64,000 bases of DNA from PFJX01 sp040757575 (GCA_040757575.1 JBFLXA010000013.1:23321-87320), one strand, 5' to 3'. Shown: positions 52,098-61,786, counted from the first letter of the stretch. Notes: generated by a model not told the origin, from the letters alone. Numbers and translations are program-made.

Positions 52098-53897
52098 ATG
52101 CACCGTCTTGCCGGTTGGCTGGGGCAGGGTGGCCTTGATGCCACCGACACCCTGGAAAAGATGCTCGCCCGATGCAGCGTCGCCCGTCCCCAACACATCC
52201 TCGGCGACGCCGGCCTGGGCCTGGCCACCAGCCTGAGCCTGGCCCGGGAAGGCCATCTGGCGGCTGCCATAACCGGCCGTCCCCGTTTCGATGACCCGGA
52301 GCTGGCCGCCCTGGAGCCGGCCGCCGCCCTGCTGCGCCTGTGGCAACGCCATGGCCGGGAAACCCCCCGCCACGTCCACGGCAACTTCAGCCTGGCGGTG
52401 GTGGATACCGGCGACCAGACTGTGTTCCTGGCCCTGGACCGCATTGGCGCAGAGAAGCTGGCCTATGCGCCCGGCACCGATAGCTGCGTATTTGGCAGCC
52501 AGGCGGACATGGTGGCCGCCCACCCGGAGGTGGGGACAGAACTGGACCCCCAGGGTCTGTTCAATTATCTGTATTTCTTTGAAGTGCCCGCCCCAGGCAG
52601 CATCTTCCGCAAGGTGCATAAACTGCTGCCGGGCCAATGGGTCCACTGGCGCCAGGGCCAGATTTCCCAGGGCTTCTACTGGGCCCTGCAATACAAGGAC
52701 GAGCCCCGGAACGACTTCGAGACCCAGTCAGCCCGTTTCATGGCCCTGTTGCGGGACAGCGTCCAGCGGGCCCGGGGCGGCGAGGAGGTGGCAGCTTTCC
52801 TGTCCGGCGGCACCGACAGTTCCACCGTCAGCGGCATCCTCAGGGAGCAGATGGAGCGGGTGCGGACCTATTCCATCGGCTTCGATGCCGGCGGTTTCGA
52901 CGAGATGGAATATGCCCGTCTGGCGGGACGGCACTTCGGCCTGGACATGCGCGAGTACTACCTGCAGAAGGACGACGTGCTGGCGGCCATTCCCCTCATT
53001 GCCCGCCATTACGACGAGCCCTTTGCCAACGAATCCGCCGTGCCTACCTACTACTGCGCCAAACTGGCGGCAGAAGAAGGCTTCAAGGTGATGCTGGCGG
53101 GGGACGGGGGCGACGAGATATTCGGCGGCAACGAACGCTACGCCAAGCAGAAGGTGTTCGAGGCTTATCATCTGGTGCCCTCCCCCCTGCGCAAGGCCCT
53201 GATCGAGCCCCTGGCCCACCTGCCCGGCCTGGCCGCCCTGCCCCCCTTTGCCAAGGTGCAAAGCTACATCCGCCAGGCAAATATTCCCCTGCCGGAGCGG
53301 ATGGAGTCCTACAACTTCATCTACCGCCAGCCCCTGGGTGACATGTTCACTCCAGACTTCCTGGCCCAGGTGGACGTGGGCGAACCCGCCGCCTGGCTGA
53401 AGGAGGTCTACGACCGGGCGGACAGCGACAGCTACATCAACCGCATGCTGCATCTGGACCTGAAATTCACCCTGGCGGACAACGACCTGCGCAAGGTGGG
53501 CGGCATGACCGAGGCGGCGGGCATCGAGGTGCGCTACCCCCTGCTGGACGACGCCATGGTGGACTTCTCCGGCGAGGTGCCACCGGACTGGAAGGTGAAG
53601 GGCCAGTATCTGCGCTGGTTCTTCAAGAAGTCCCTGACCGGTTTCCTGCCGGACGAGATCATCAACAAGAGCAAGCACGGATTCGGCCTGCCCTTCGGCC
53701 TCTGGGCCCGGGACTACGCCCCCCTGCGGGAGCGGATCGAGGCCCGGTTCGAGTCCTTCAAGAAGCGGGGTATCCTGCAACCGTCCTACGTGGACCACAT
53801 CCGCCAGGAACACATGTCCGGCCACGCCACCTATTTCGGGCGCATGGTGTGGCTGATACTGACACTGGAGGAATGGCTGGCGGAGCGGGGCTACTGA
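52098..53897 (+). CDS. Asparagine synthase-like protein lacking the glutaminase cysteine
   Basis: A 599-aa protein with the domain order of asparagine synthetase B: an Ntn-type glutamine amidotransferase domain (1-200) and an ATP-pyrophosphatase synthase domain (about 215-560). The synthetase P-loop SGGTDSSTVSG lies near residues 237-247, and GDGGDEIFGGNERY near 335-348. Active AsnB enzymes begin MC; this begins MHRLAGW, so Cys2 is missing and glutamine hydrolysis is unlikely. Homologues occur in XrtA/PEP-CTERM loci. It starts 13 bp after the previous gene and is convergent with the FemAB gene. Confidence 0.85.
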   Translation: MHRLAGWLGQGGLDATDTLEKMLARCSVARPQHILGDAGLGLATSLSLAREGHLAAAITGRPRFDDPELAALEPAAALLRLWQRHGRETPRHVHGNFSLAVVDTGDQTVFLALDRIGAEKLAYAPGTDSCVFGSQADMVAAHPEVGTELDPQGLFNYLYFFEVPAPGSIFRKVHKLLPGQWVHWRQGQISQGFYWALQYKDEPRNDFETQSARFMALLRDSVQRARGGEEVAAFLSGGTDSSTVSGILREQMERVRTYSIGFDAGGFDEMEYARLAGRHFGLDMREYYLQKDDVLAAIPLIARHYDEPFANESAVPTYYCAKLAAEEGFKVMLAGDGGDEIFGGNERYAKQKVFEAYHLVPSPLRKALIEPLAHLPGLAALPPFAKVQSYIRQANIPLPERMESYNFIYRQPLGDMFTPDFLAQVDVGEPAAWLKEVYDRADSDSYINRMLHLDLKFTLADNDLRKVGGMTEAAGIEVRYPLLDDAMVDFSGEVPPDWKVKGQYLRWFFKKSLTGFLPDEIINKSKHGFGLPFGLWARDYAPLRERIEARFESFKKRGILQPSYVDHIRQEHMSGHATYFGRMVWLILTLEEWLAERGY

Positions 53898-53904
53898 CCC
53901 AGGT

Positions 53905-54939
53905 TCACCCCAGGTTGCGAACGATGTAGGGGCCCAGGAAATTGACTACCGGCCTGGGCAGCTTTTGCCAGGCGCGAATGAACATCTGGTACTTGGGATT
54001 GTTGGGGTTGTTTTCCGGCACCCGGTCTGCGGTCACCAGGTGGTAGCCATAGTGCAGGGGCTGGGGTTCGAAGCCCCAGTTGCGCTTGAAGTCGTAGGGG
54101 CCGGTGCCCACCTTGCTGCGGCCGTAGTCGAACACCCGGATGCCCCGCTCGCAGGCCCGGCGCATGAGTTCCCAATACTTGAAGTCGTTGGCGGCCAGGC
54201 CCCGGGCCGCCTCCATGTCGCCGGCGTAATAGGGCAGGATTTCGTCCCGGAAATAAAAGGACAACACACCGCTGATGATCTCCCCCGTGGGGGCGCGTAC
54301 CAGTTGCACTTCGCAGTCCGGACCGAAAACCTCCCGCAGCAGGGCGAAGAAACGCTTGGGCAGGGCCGGCGTGCCGTGTCGGTGGACGTTGTCGGCAAAG
54401 ACGTCGAAAAACGCATCCACGCCGTCCTCCAGTTCCGAGGTCAGGCCGTTCTTGATGCCTTTGCGTACCATGGCCCGCTGCTTGCGGGGGATGGCGAGCA
54501 TGTTCTGCTCCGGGTCCGGGTCCAGGGTCTTGCGGAAGGTGACGTACAGGTCCGTGCCGGGCCAGTCGGCATGGGCGGGGGCATCCCGGTCCCGGTATTC
54601 AAGGTGGCCGACCCCCAGTTTTGCTGCCAGGGCCTGGGCGTGGAGGTCCAGGGCTTGCCGGGCCTCCGGCGTGGCGGCAGCGATGCCGCCATAGACGCAG
54701 AAGGGAGTGGAAATCAGGCTGTGTCCGAACAGGCGGCTCTTGATCTCCGCCAGGGGCAGCACCCCTTCGATGCGCCCATCCCGTTCCGCCAGCAGGAAGT
54801 GGGTGCGGTGGCCAAAGGCCCGTTCCAGCACGGTCTTCCAGCCCAGGCGGTGGAAGAAGGTGGCGCTGGGCTCCGCCTGCACGAAGGCATCCCATGCCTG
54901 GGCGTCTAGGGCCCCGGCGGGGCGTACCACCATGTTCAT
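53905..54939 (-). CDS. FemAB-family protein, XrtA/PEP-CTERM associated
   Basis: A 344-aa protein of the FemAB/GNAT-like fold, matching the XrtA-associated TIGR03019-type group; relatives transfer aminoacyl groups in peptidoglycan, but the substrate in XrtA loci is not known. LGWKTVLERAFGHR near 26-39, FCVYGGIAA and the C-terminal FDYGRSKVGTGPYDFKRNWGF are typical. ATG at 54939 overlaps the deacetylase stop as ATGA. It is the last gene of the leftward run. Confidence 0.85.
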   Translation of the reverse strand: MNMVVRPAGALDAQAWDAFVQAEPSATFFHRLGWKTVLERAFGHRTHFLLAERDGRIEGVLPLAEIKSRLFGHSLISTPFCVYGGIAAATPEARQALDLHAQALAAKLGVGHLEYRDRDAPAHADWPGTDLYVTFRKTLDPDPEQNMLAIPRKQRAMVRKGIKNGLTSELEDGVDAFFDVFADNVHRHGTPALPKRFFALLREVFGPDCEVQLVRAPTGEIISGVLSFYFRDEILPYYAGDMEAARGLAANDFKYWELMRRACERGIRVFDYGRSKVGTGPYDFKRNWGFEPQPLHYGYHLVTADRVPENNPNNPKYQMFIRAWQKLPRPVVNFLGPYIVRNLG

Positions 54940-55793
54940 GAGGACAATTCTGCCGCGTAGACCTGGTCTGCCCGGCCCCAGCGGAAATCGGCGCACAGGC
55001 GTTCCAGCTTGGCTTCCATGCGGGAGAGGTTCACGTAATGCCGGAACCGGCTTTTCAGGGGTGCGCCAGGAACACGGGGCTGACCCGGATCCACTTCCCA
55101 GGGGTGGAAATAGAACATGGCGGGCCGTTGCTCCTGGTCATTCACCCGCTGGATCAACCAGCGTGAAGCCGGATAGGGCAGCAGGCGGAAATAGCCGCCC
55201 CCCGCTGCCGGCAGGTTGCGGCCTTGCAAACGGAGCGTGGTGGGCGGAACTTCCAGGAGGGCCGGACATTGCTCCGGCCGATAGGGGAAACGGGGGGCAT
55301 CGGGCATCCCGTAGTGGTCGTGCACGATGGGGTAGATGCTGGAACTGTAGCGGTAGCCCGCCTGGGACAGGACATCCAGGGCCCAGAGGTTACGGTGGCC
55401 GATGGAAAAGCTGGGGGCCCGGTAACCTGTCACTTCCTGGCCGCCGATGTCCTCCAGCAGATGCTTGGCACGGGTCACGTCCTCCCGGAATTCCGCCTCG
55501 CTGAGTTGGGTGGCCCGGTGGTGCCCATAGCCGTGGCTGGCCAGTTCATGGCCCCCGGCAACGATGCGGCGCACGATTTCCGGGTAACGTTCCGCCACCC
55601 AGCCCAGGGTGAAAAAGGTGGCACTCACTCCCTGGCGTTCGAACATGGCCAGGATGCGCTCCATATTGGCTTCCACCCGGCAGGGCCAGCGATCCCAGTC
55701 GCTTCTGGGAATGGTGTGTTCGAAGGCGCCGACCTGGAAGTAATCTTCCACGTCCACGCTCATCACGTTGGTTATCCCTTTGCCCGATGCCAT
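54936..55793 (-). CDS. Polysaccharide deacetylase, XrtA associated
   Basis: A 285-aa NodB-type deacetylase (TIGR03006/DUF3473-like). The metal site is SVDVEDYF (near residues 12-19), HELASHGYGHH (near 81-91) and YRAPSFSIG (near 115). It would remove acetyl groups from the polymer. The ATG at 55793 (MASGKGITNVMS) is chosen because the frame upstream is antisense-like and inside the ATPase gene region. It overlaps femAB and follows the ATPase by 40 bp. Confidence 0.92.
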   Translation of the reverse strand: MASGKGITNVMSVDVEDYFQVGAFEHTIPRSDWDRWPCRVEANMERILAMFERQGVSATFFTLGWVAERYPEIVRRIVAGGHELASHGYGHHRATQLSEAEFREDVTRAKHLLEDIGGQEVTGYRAPSFSIGHRNLWALDVLSQAGYRYSSSIYPIVHDHYGMPDAPRFPYRPEQCPALLEVPPTTLRLQGRNLPAAGGGYFRLLPYPASRWLIQRVNDQEQRPAMFYFHPWEVDPGQPRVPGAPLKSRFRHYVNLSRMEAKLERLCADFRWGRADQVYAAELSS

Positions 55794-55833
55794 AGCCTGC
55801 GTCTCGCCAGAGGTCAGATCCGCACCAGACCGA

Positions 55834-56841
55834 TCACTCGGTCTCTTCACCGGAGGTGACGGTATAGAGCACCTTGCGGACCAGGGGTACGAGCCGGTTG
55901 AGGTTGCGCTCGATGGCCTCCAGACGCATGTCCAGGTCTTCGGGCAGGGCGGCAGCGGCCACGGCCTGGCCCACCGGAACAACTGGCAGGGACTGGGGCC
56001 GCTCTTCCCGGACCGGTGGCGCCTGGTGGTGGACTTCCTGTTGCAGGTCGCCGATCACCTCCTGTACGGCAGCGGAATCCAGATGCTGGCGCTCCTCCAG
56101 ATAACCGAACAGCATCAGCCGGTCACAGAGGGTGTTGATGCGCCGCGGCACCCCGCCGGTGAACTGGAAGATGGCGTCGAAGGCGTCTTCCGAGAAGGAA
56201 GGGGAGCCCTGCCAGCCCACGGTGTTCAGGCGGTGCATGATGTACTGCACGGTTTCCGGCCGGTCCAGGGGACCCAGATGGTAGGAAGCGATGACCCGCT
56301 GCCGCAGTTGCAGCATTTCCGGGCTCTGGATGGTGTCCCGGAACTCGGGCTGACCCAGCAGGAAGCTTTGCAGCAGGGGTTTGTCCCCTTCGTGGAAATT
56401 GGACAGCATGCGCAGTTCTTCCACGGCCTTGGGGTCCAGGTTCTGGGCCTCGTCGACGATCAGCAGGGGCCGGCGGTTCTGGCGCAGGGCCAGGCGCAGG
56501 TAGTCTTCCAGGGCCTTGAGCAGGGCCGACTTGGACACCCCCTCGGCCTGGAGGCCAAAGGCCAGGGCCACGCTGCGCAGGGTGTCGTCCGCCCCCAACT
56601 GGGTGCTGACCAGTTGGGCAATCATGAAATTGCCGTTTTCCAGCTTGCGCAGCAGGCTCTTGACCAGCATGGTCTTGCCGGCGCCCACGTCACCGGTGAT
56701 GACGATGAACCCCTCCCCCAGAGACAGGCCGTATTCCAAATAGGCAAAGGCGCGCTTGTGGCCCCGGCTGGCAAAGAAGAAGCGGGGGTCTGGGTTGAGC
56801 TGGAACGGTTTGTCCCGAAGATGGTAATAACTCTCGTACAT
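55834..56841 (-). CDS. XrtA-associated AAA ATPase
   Basis: A 335-aa AAA-type protein related to ExeA/GspA and TIGR03015. Walker A is GDVGAGKT near residues 50-57, Walker B is LLIVDEAQN near 125, and the sensor region PRRINTLCDR lies near 212. It sits in the membrane-facing cytoplasm with the export genes. The C-terminal part after about 275 is coiled-coil-like and acidic. Confidence 0.9.
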   Translation of the reverse strand: MYESYYHLRDKPFQLNPDPRFFFASRGHKRAFAYLEYGLSLGEGFIVITGDVGAGKTMLVKSLLRKLENGNFMIAQLVSTQLGADDTLRSVALAFGLQAEGVSKSALLKALEDYLRLALRQNRRPLLIVDEAQNLDPKAVEELRMLSNFHEGDKPLLQSFLLGQPEFRDTIQSPEMLQLRQRVIASYHLGPLDRPETVQYIMHRLNTVGWQGSPSFSEDAFDAIFQFTGGVPRRINTLCDRLMLFGYLEERQHLDSAAVQEVIGDLQQEVHHQAPPVREERPQSLPVVPVGQAVAAAALPEDLDMRLEAIERNLNRLVPLVRKVLYTVTSGEETE

Positions 56842-56924
56842 GTCAGTTCCCCACGGCCGTTCCGAAGTGACTGACTTCCCCCTTGGGGGGATACGAGCGT
56901 AGCAAGTCAGGGGGCTGTTTCATG

Positions 56925-58487
56925 TCAGAAGCTCATGTTGATCCGGGCGGACAGGGAGTTCTCGGAATAACTCTCGCTGGCCAGGTTGGAATCCCGCTGC
57001 TGGTGCCGCAAATCCAGGCTGCCGGACAGGTCCGGCTGGAACTTGCGGGTCGCATTCAAGCCGATGTTCCACAGATCGTCGGACCGATTAGAGCTGGATT
57101 GCTCGATCTGGGACGCGCCGCCGGACAGGCTGAACGTGGTGCGGTTGTTGGGACGATAGGCCCAGGTGGCCTGGAAGCCGGTGGTGTCGTCGCTGCCCAG
57201 GCCAGATCCCAGGAACTGCCGGGTATTGTCGTAGAAGTTCAGGGTCCAGGTATGCCGGGGCCGGGTGAAACTCACCAGGCCGCTCAGGTTCTGGGCGCGG
57301 TAGGTGAGGCTTACTGACGTGTTGGGTAAAGCAAGCGTGCCAGTGGCAATGAGGGTGCACCCCAGGGAAGCAGGCGGCTGATCGCCCGGAAGGTAAGGCA
57401 CAAGGTTGCCGTTGCAGTCATATAAATCTACCAACCCCTGGAACCCCTGGTACTGCTGCTGGAAAGTCGAAATCTCGTCCGCATAGCGAAGGTTCCAGTT
57501 GGAACGCCGGGCCTTGTGGCTCAAGTTAAGGGTATGGCTGCGACCGAAGGACTTCTGGGTGGTGCTGGCACTTACCTTGGTCCGGAGAGTGGGGCTGAAG
57601 GTGACGTTGCTGCTCACGAAATTGCCGTTGTCCGAGGTGTTGTAGTACATGTCCAAGGACAGGCGGCGGCCTGCTACGTAGCCCAGGCCCAGGCCGGAGT
57701 AGGAATAGTCCTGAAACAGGTTGCTGGCCCCGGTGAATTTGTTCTTGTCGAAGCCGGTCTGGCCCAGCAGAGACCAGCGCTGGCTCAACTGGAGCCGGCC
57801 AGTGACCAGGCCATGCTCGCTGCCGGAGTTGTCTACCGTGGAGTTGTCGTTGTCGTCACGGCTGTAACGGAGGCTCCAGGTGAAGGGGGCCAGGGCAGTT
57901 CCACTGGTGGCGGAGAGCAGATAGCGGGTGGACTCGGTATCCGTGACGGAGGAGTCGCCGCTGAACACCCCGTCCCGGGTCACCCGGGCTTCCACCGTGG
58001 CGACGGAGCCGAAACGATGTTTCATGTAGGGGCTGAGGGAATAGGAGCGGGTGGCCGTGGTGTTGTTATTGCCTGCCACGCCGCCTCCCGTACCCACTCC
58101 GCCGGAAAAACTGGCCAGTTCGTGGGACATGCGGCTGGTGGCGTCCATGTAGAACCAGTCTTCCAGCAATTCCGCATTCGCCTTGGCATTGAGGCTGTGG
58201 CGGATCTGGTCCTTGTTGGTGCCCTGGGCATAAACCAGGCCGCTCAGGCTGTAATCCACCCGCACCTTGAGGCGGGCGCCATCCTTGCGGATATTGATCT
58301 TGGGAGTGATTTCCGTAACCCAGTCCGACTGGGCGTTGGCATCCGCGCGCAGGTCAACGTTGTCCGAATAGTGCTCGGACACCGTCAGGCTGGGCGAGAA
58401 CTTCCAGTCCGCAGCCGTTCCGACGCCGGGAAGCAGCAGACAGGCCAGGACCAGGCCGCGCTTACTGTGTTTTGCCGTACTCGCCAT
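56925..58487 (-). CDS. XrtA-associated outer-membrane beta-barrel protein (TIGR03016-like)
   Basis: A 520-aa protein with a signal peptide (about 1-28) and a long beta-strand repeat pattern ending in the aromatic residue Phe (SARINMSF), the outer-membrane signal. It fits TIGR03016, a porin-like partner of XrtA polysaccharide export. The frame also opens at 58529 with MITTAMAT, inside the tyrosine kinase gene; MASTAKHSKRGLVLAC at 58487 gives a normal signal peptide and was chosen, but MEVM at 58496 is equally possible. It overlaps the kinase gene by about 26 bp. Confidence 0.87.
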   Translation of the reverse strand: MASTAKHSKRGLVLACLLLPGVGTAADWKFSPSLTVSEHYSDNVDLRADANAQSDWVTEITPKINIRKDGARLKVRVDYSLSGLVYAQGTNKDQIRHSLNAKANAELLEDWFYMDATSRMSHELASFSGGVGTGGGVAGNNNTTATRSYSLSPYMKHRFGSVATVEARVTRDGVFSGDSSVTDTESTRYLLSATSGTALAPFTWSLRYSRDDNDNSTVDNSGSEHGLVTGRLQLSQRWSLLGQTGFDKNKFTGASNLFQDYSYSGLGLGYVAGRRLSLDMYYNTSDNGNFVSSNVTFSPTLRTKVSASTTQKSFGRSHTLNLSHKARRSNWNLRYADEISTFQQQYQGFQGLVDLYDCNGNLVPYLPGDQPPASLGCTLIATGTLALPNTSVSLTYRAQNLSGLVSFTRPRHTWTLNFYDNTRQFLGSGLGSDDTTGFQATWAYRPNNRTTFSLSGGASQIEQSSSNRSDDLWNIGLNATRKFQPDLSGSLDLRHQQRDSNLASESYSENSLSARINMSF

Positions 58488-59463
58488 AACTTCCATAACC
58501 ATAACCGTAGCCATAGCCGTAGTAATCACCGCCCATGGCCCGGCTGGGCGCCTTGTTGAGGATCACGCCCACGGACGGGTGGCCGGCGATATGGGAGAGG
58601 GCTTCCTTCACCGCCTCCTGGGGGGTGCGCTCGGCTTCCACCACAAACACGACCTGGCCCATGTAGGTGGCCAGCACGGAGGCCTCACTGGTGGACAACA
58701 GGGGGGGCGTATCGAAAATCACGATCCGATCCGGATAGCGGTTGGCGATATCGTTCACGAAGTTGCGCATGGCGGAACTGGCCAGCAATTCGGTGCTGTG
58801 GGCAATGTTCTTGCCGGCGGGCAACACGGTGAGCTTGGCGATGTCCGTCTTGATCAGCACGTCAGACAGGGGAATGCTCGGGTCCATCACCACATCCAGC
58901 AGGCCCCGGCCGCCTTCCAGTCCCAGGTACCGCATGATCGCGGTCTTGGTCACGTCCGCATCCACCAGAAGTACGGTCTTTTCCATCTCCGTAGCCATGC
59001 TGATAGCCAGGTTGATGGAAGTGAAGGACTTGCCTTCTCCGGGCAGTGAACTCGTCACCATGATCATGTTGCCATTGGGAATGGGGGGCGTGTCTCCATG
59101 GCCGAAGGCGTTGGTCAGCAAGGGACGCTTGATCAGACGATATTCTTCCGCAATCCGGCTACGCCCTCCCTCCGGGCTCAGGAAGCCCTGTTGGGTCAGG
59201 CGGGTAACACTCACCGACCCGGACTGGCTGAGGACCGTGGCCGGTCCGTCTTCATCCGCAGGCGCAACAGGCATGCGCAGCATGGGAGCCGGTTTTTCGG
59301 CGACGGAAAAATCCTGGCTGCCAAAGGATGCTTCGACCCGATCGATGGATGCTTCGATGAGGTTCTTTTCCGACTCCGTGCGGGTCGATGCCGGCGCAGT
59401 GGGTACGGCAGCCGCAGGTTTCGGGTCGGGGATCTTGCCAGCAGCGCGCTCGATGATGCTCAT
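58462..59463 (-). CDS. BY-kinase of the XrtA polysaccharide system (CpsD/CapB type)
   Basis: A 333-aa bacterial tyrosine autokinase without its own membrane part. Walker A is SSLPGEGKS near residues 136-144, Walker A' is LLVDADVTK near 164 and Walker B is IVIFDTPPL near 240. The C-terminus is a tyrosine-rich tail, about ten Tyr in the last 21 residues (DYYGYGYGYGYGSYGEYGK), the phosphorylation target. The ATG at 59463 follows GGAGGAG and is better than the open frame 12 codons earlier. It follows the chain-length gene by 16 bp. Confidence 0.93.
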   Translation of the reverse strand: MSIIERAAGKIPDPKPAAAVPTAPASTRTESEKNLIEASIDRVEASFGSQDFSVAEKPAPMLRMPVAPADEDGPATVLSQSGSVSVTRLTQQGFLSPEGGRSRIAEEYRLIKRPLLTNAFGHGDTPPIPNGNMIMVTSSLPGEGKSFTSINLAISMATEMEKTVLLVDADVTKTAIMRYLGLEGGRGLLDVVMDPSIPLSDVLIKTDIAKLTVLPAGKNIAHSTELLASSAMRNFVNDIANRYPDRIVIFDTPPLLSTSEASVLATYMGQVVFVVEAERTPQEAVKEALSHIAGHPSVGVILNKAPSRAMGGDYYGYGYGYGYGSYGEYGKTQ

Positions 59464-59479
59464 GGGCTTTTCTCCTCCT

Positions 59480-61018
59480 TCAAGCGGCCTGGGAGACAAA
59501 CAGGTAATAGATCATCTGCACCAGATACGCGCCGAGCAAGGCCGCACCGGCAATCGCATAGGTCAGGTTCAGGCGCCGGGCACGCTGGCGCACGGCATCC
59601 GTCTCCACCCGGGTCACCATGCCCAGCAGGGGGAATTCGGTGATGGCGCTCAAGTTACGCCGGTTCTCGACCGTGGGCCGCATCTGGGCCAGCAGGAAGG
59701 CCAGGGCAATACCCAAGCCAAAACCTGCAATCGGCACGGCAGAAACGAACAGAGGGCGGTTGGGCCAGGCGGGCTTGTTGGCCACCCGGGGCGGGTCCAC
59801 AACGCGGAATTCCACAGTATCGGTCTTGCTCTCCACCTCGCTGGAAATCACCGCCGTTTCGCGGCGGTCCAGCAGCTTGGCATAGTTGGCCCGCAGCACG
59901 TCATAGTCCCGGGTCAGGGAGGTATATTCCGCCTCGATCTGGGGAATACGGTCCACGGCCTGCATGAGTTCGGCCTTCTTCTTGCGCAACTGGTCTACCC
60001 GGGCCCGCAGGGATGCGGCGGTGGCGTCCGCCTCGGCGATGGCGATGGTCAGCTGCTGGTAGATGGGGTTCTGGGCCTTCACCGCCGCCGGCGACTGGCT
60101 CTTGACCTCCTTCTGCTCCTGGGCTTTCTGCTCTTCGATACGGGCGATGAGCTGCTTGGTGCGGGCGATTTCAGGGTGCAGGTCCGTGTAGCGCAGGCGC
60201 AGGTTGTCCAGCTGAGTCTGGAGGGTCGCGATGCGGCCGTCCAGGGCGCTGGTGGTGGCGGTCACCACGGCAGGCGAGGAAACTGTCTCCTCCTGGTCAT
60301 CCAGCTGGGTTTGCAGCTGCTTTTTCCGGTTCTGGGCTTCGTTCAGCTCGAAGGAGGCCTGTTCCAGACTGACGTTCAACTGGGCAAGCTTGGAATAGAA
60401 GTCGCCCCCCTGGCCGGGCATGGTGCCCACGTTGCGGCGTTTGAAATCCTCCAGGGCCTTCTCTTTTTCCAGCAGCTTGGCCTCGTAAGACTTCAACTGG
60501 TCATCGATGAATTTCTGGCTGGAGGTAATGTCCTTACGGGTCCCTCCCAGACTGCTTTCGGTGAAGATGGTCAGCAGGGACTGCACCACCCGCTTGGCGA
60601 GATCCGGATTGGCATGCTGGTAACCCAGCGTGTAGAGATTCTCCCGATCCGTGCCCTGCATGGTAATTCGGGACTCCAGTTCCTTGTACAACTCCTCCTG
60701 CTGCTTGGGCGTCTTGGCCCGCAGGTCCAGGTCCGTCATGCGCGCCACCTTCTCCAGGTTGGGGCGGCTTTTCAGGGTGCGGGTCATCATGGAGATCTGC
60801 TGGCCGATGTTCGGCTGCACCGCCAGCCCCGACAGCAGGGGACGCAGCAGGGACTGGGTGTCCACATAGACCCGGGCCTGGGCCTGGTACTCGTTTTCCA
60901 GGAAATACACCCATACCCAGCCCACCACAGAGACGAGCCAGGCAATCACCATGACCATCATGCGCCGGCGCCAGACGCCGCGCACGTAGCCGAGAAGCTG
61001 CTCAACGGCCTCATTCAT
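59480..61018 (-). CDS. Chain-length determinant protein, XrtA family (Wzz-like)
   Basis: A 512-aa inner-membrane PCP protein that sets polysaccharide length and anchors the tyrosine kinase. The first membrane helix lies near residues 20-41, a long coiled-coil periplasmic domain (with Wzz motif near 45-70) spans to about 415, and two further hydrophobic segments (about 425-445 and 490-508) follow, the first just after a Pro-rich NRPLF motif. It is followed directly by the cytosolic kinase. Confidence 0.92.
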   Translation of the reverse strand: MNEAVEQLLGYVRGVWRRRMMVMVIAWLVSVVGWVWVYFLENEYQAQARVYVDTQSLLRPLLSGLAVQPNIGQQISMMTRTLKSRPNLEKVARMTDLDLRAKTPKQQEELYKELESRITMQGTDRENLYTLGYQHANPDLAKRVVQSLLTIFTESSLGGTRKDITSSQKFIDDQLKSYEAKLLEKEKALEDFKRRNVGTMPGQGGDFYSKLAQLNVSLEQASFELNEAQNRKKQLQTQLDDQEETVSSPAVVTATTSALDGRIATLQTQLDNLRLRYTDLHPEIARTKQLIARIEEQKAQEQKEVKSQSPAAVKAQNPIYQQLTIAIAEADATAASLRARVDQLRKKKAELMQAVDRIPQIEAEYTSLTRDYDVLRANYAKLLDRRETAVISSEVESKTDTVEFRVVDPPRVANKPAWPNRPLFVSAVPIAGFGLGIALAFLLAQMRPTVENRRNLSAITEFPLLGMVTRVETDAVRQRARRLNLTYAIAGAALLGAYLVQMIYYLFVSQAA

Positions 61019-61057
61019 GCAGGAAACTCCCTTTCAGGCTCTTCGGCGACAGGGCGA

Positions 61058-61666
61058 TCAGAAGAAACTTTCCGGGATGATGAGCAGATCACCGGGGCGC
61101 ATTTCCACGTTGGCGGAGATATCGCCATCCCTGACCAGATCTTCAAGGCGCACGCCGAATTGCTGGGGCTTGCCTTCCACGATACGCAGGATGCTGGCCC
61201 GGTTGCCGGCGGCAAAGTCGGACAGGCCGCCGACGGTGATCATCACGTCCACCAGGGACATGTTTTCACGATAGATGAGGGTCTGGGGCTTGGCCGCCTG
61301 GCCCAGCACGCGGATCTGTTGTCCATAGGGGCCCATGCCGCCGGCAACGGTCACGGTCACCACCGGGTCCTGGATATAGCGGGCCAGGATCTTTTCGATC
61401 TCCCGGGCCAACTGGGTGGGTGTCTTACCGCTGGCCGGCAGGTCTTCCGCCAAGTTCATGGTCATCATGCCGTCGGCGCGGATGGGGAAGGAGCCGGACA
61501 GCTCCGGGTTACCCCAGACAAAGACGTTTACGGAATCCCCCGGCCCAAGCAAATACATCCATTCGGAGGCGCCTTCCGCCTTGGCGGGCGCGGGAGGATA
61601 AACCGGATTACTTGAACAGGCCGAGAACAACCCCACCAGGACAACAGGCAGCAGATAGCGCTTCAT
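61058..61666 (-). CDS. Polysaccharide export lipoprotein, XrtA family
   Basis: A 202-aa Wza-like export protein, first gene of the leftward XrtA run. A lipobox (LFSAC) at residues 13-17 gives Cys17 for lipid attachment; the rest has the polysaccharide export domain (LGPGDSVNVFVWGNPELSG) and a SLBB segment (GQQIRVLGQAAKPQ). It would form the outer part of the export channel. The operon promoter was not recognised in the 120 bp upstream. Confidence 0.93.
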   Translation of the reverse strand: MKRYLLPVVLVGLFSACSSNPVYPPAPAKAEGASEWMYLLGPGDSVNVFVWGNPELSGSFPIRADGMMTMNLAEDLPASGKTPTQLAREIEKILARYIQDPVVTVTVAGGMGPYGQQIRVLGQAAKPQTLIYRENMSLVDVMITVGGLSDFAAGNRASILRIVEGKPQQFGVRLEDLVRDGDISANVEMRPGDLLIIPESFF

Positions 61667-61786
61667 TGAGCATCTCCCACGACAAATTTAACTTGGCTGA
61701 TTATGCCACAGGCCCCTTGTCGGCCATTTCGGGAAAATACTTGAATTTTCCGGGATGTGGTGACGGGCCTTGACGCCGCCGGGCGG

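Noticed and set aside
56878..56890. CCCCC-TT-GGGGGG palindrome between the ATPase and the outer-membrane gene
   Set aside because: The loop would be too short for a good hairpin and there is no T run; it may be part of a small repeat but is not a supported terminator.
58484..58525. GGCTATGG-type short tandem repeats
   Set aside because: They code for the Tyr-Gly tail of the tyrosine kinase in frame, so they are a protein feature and not a separate DNA element.
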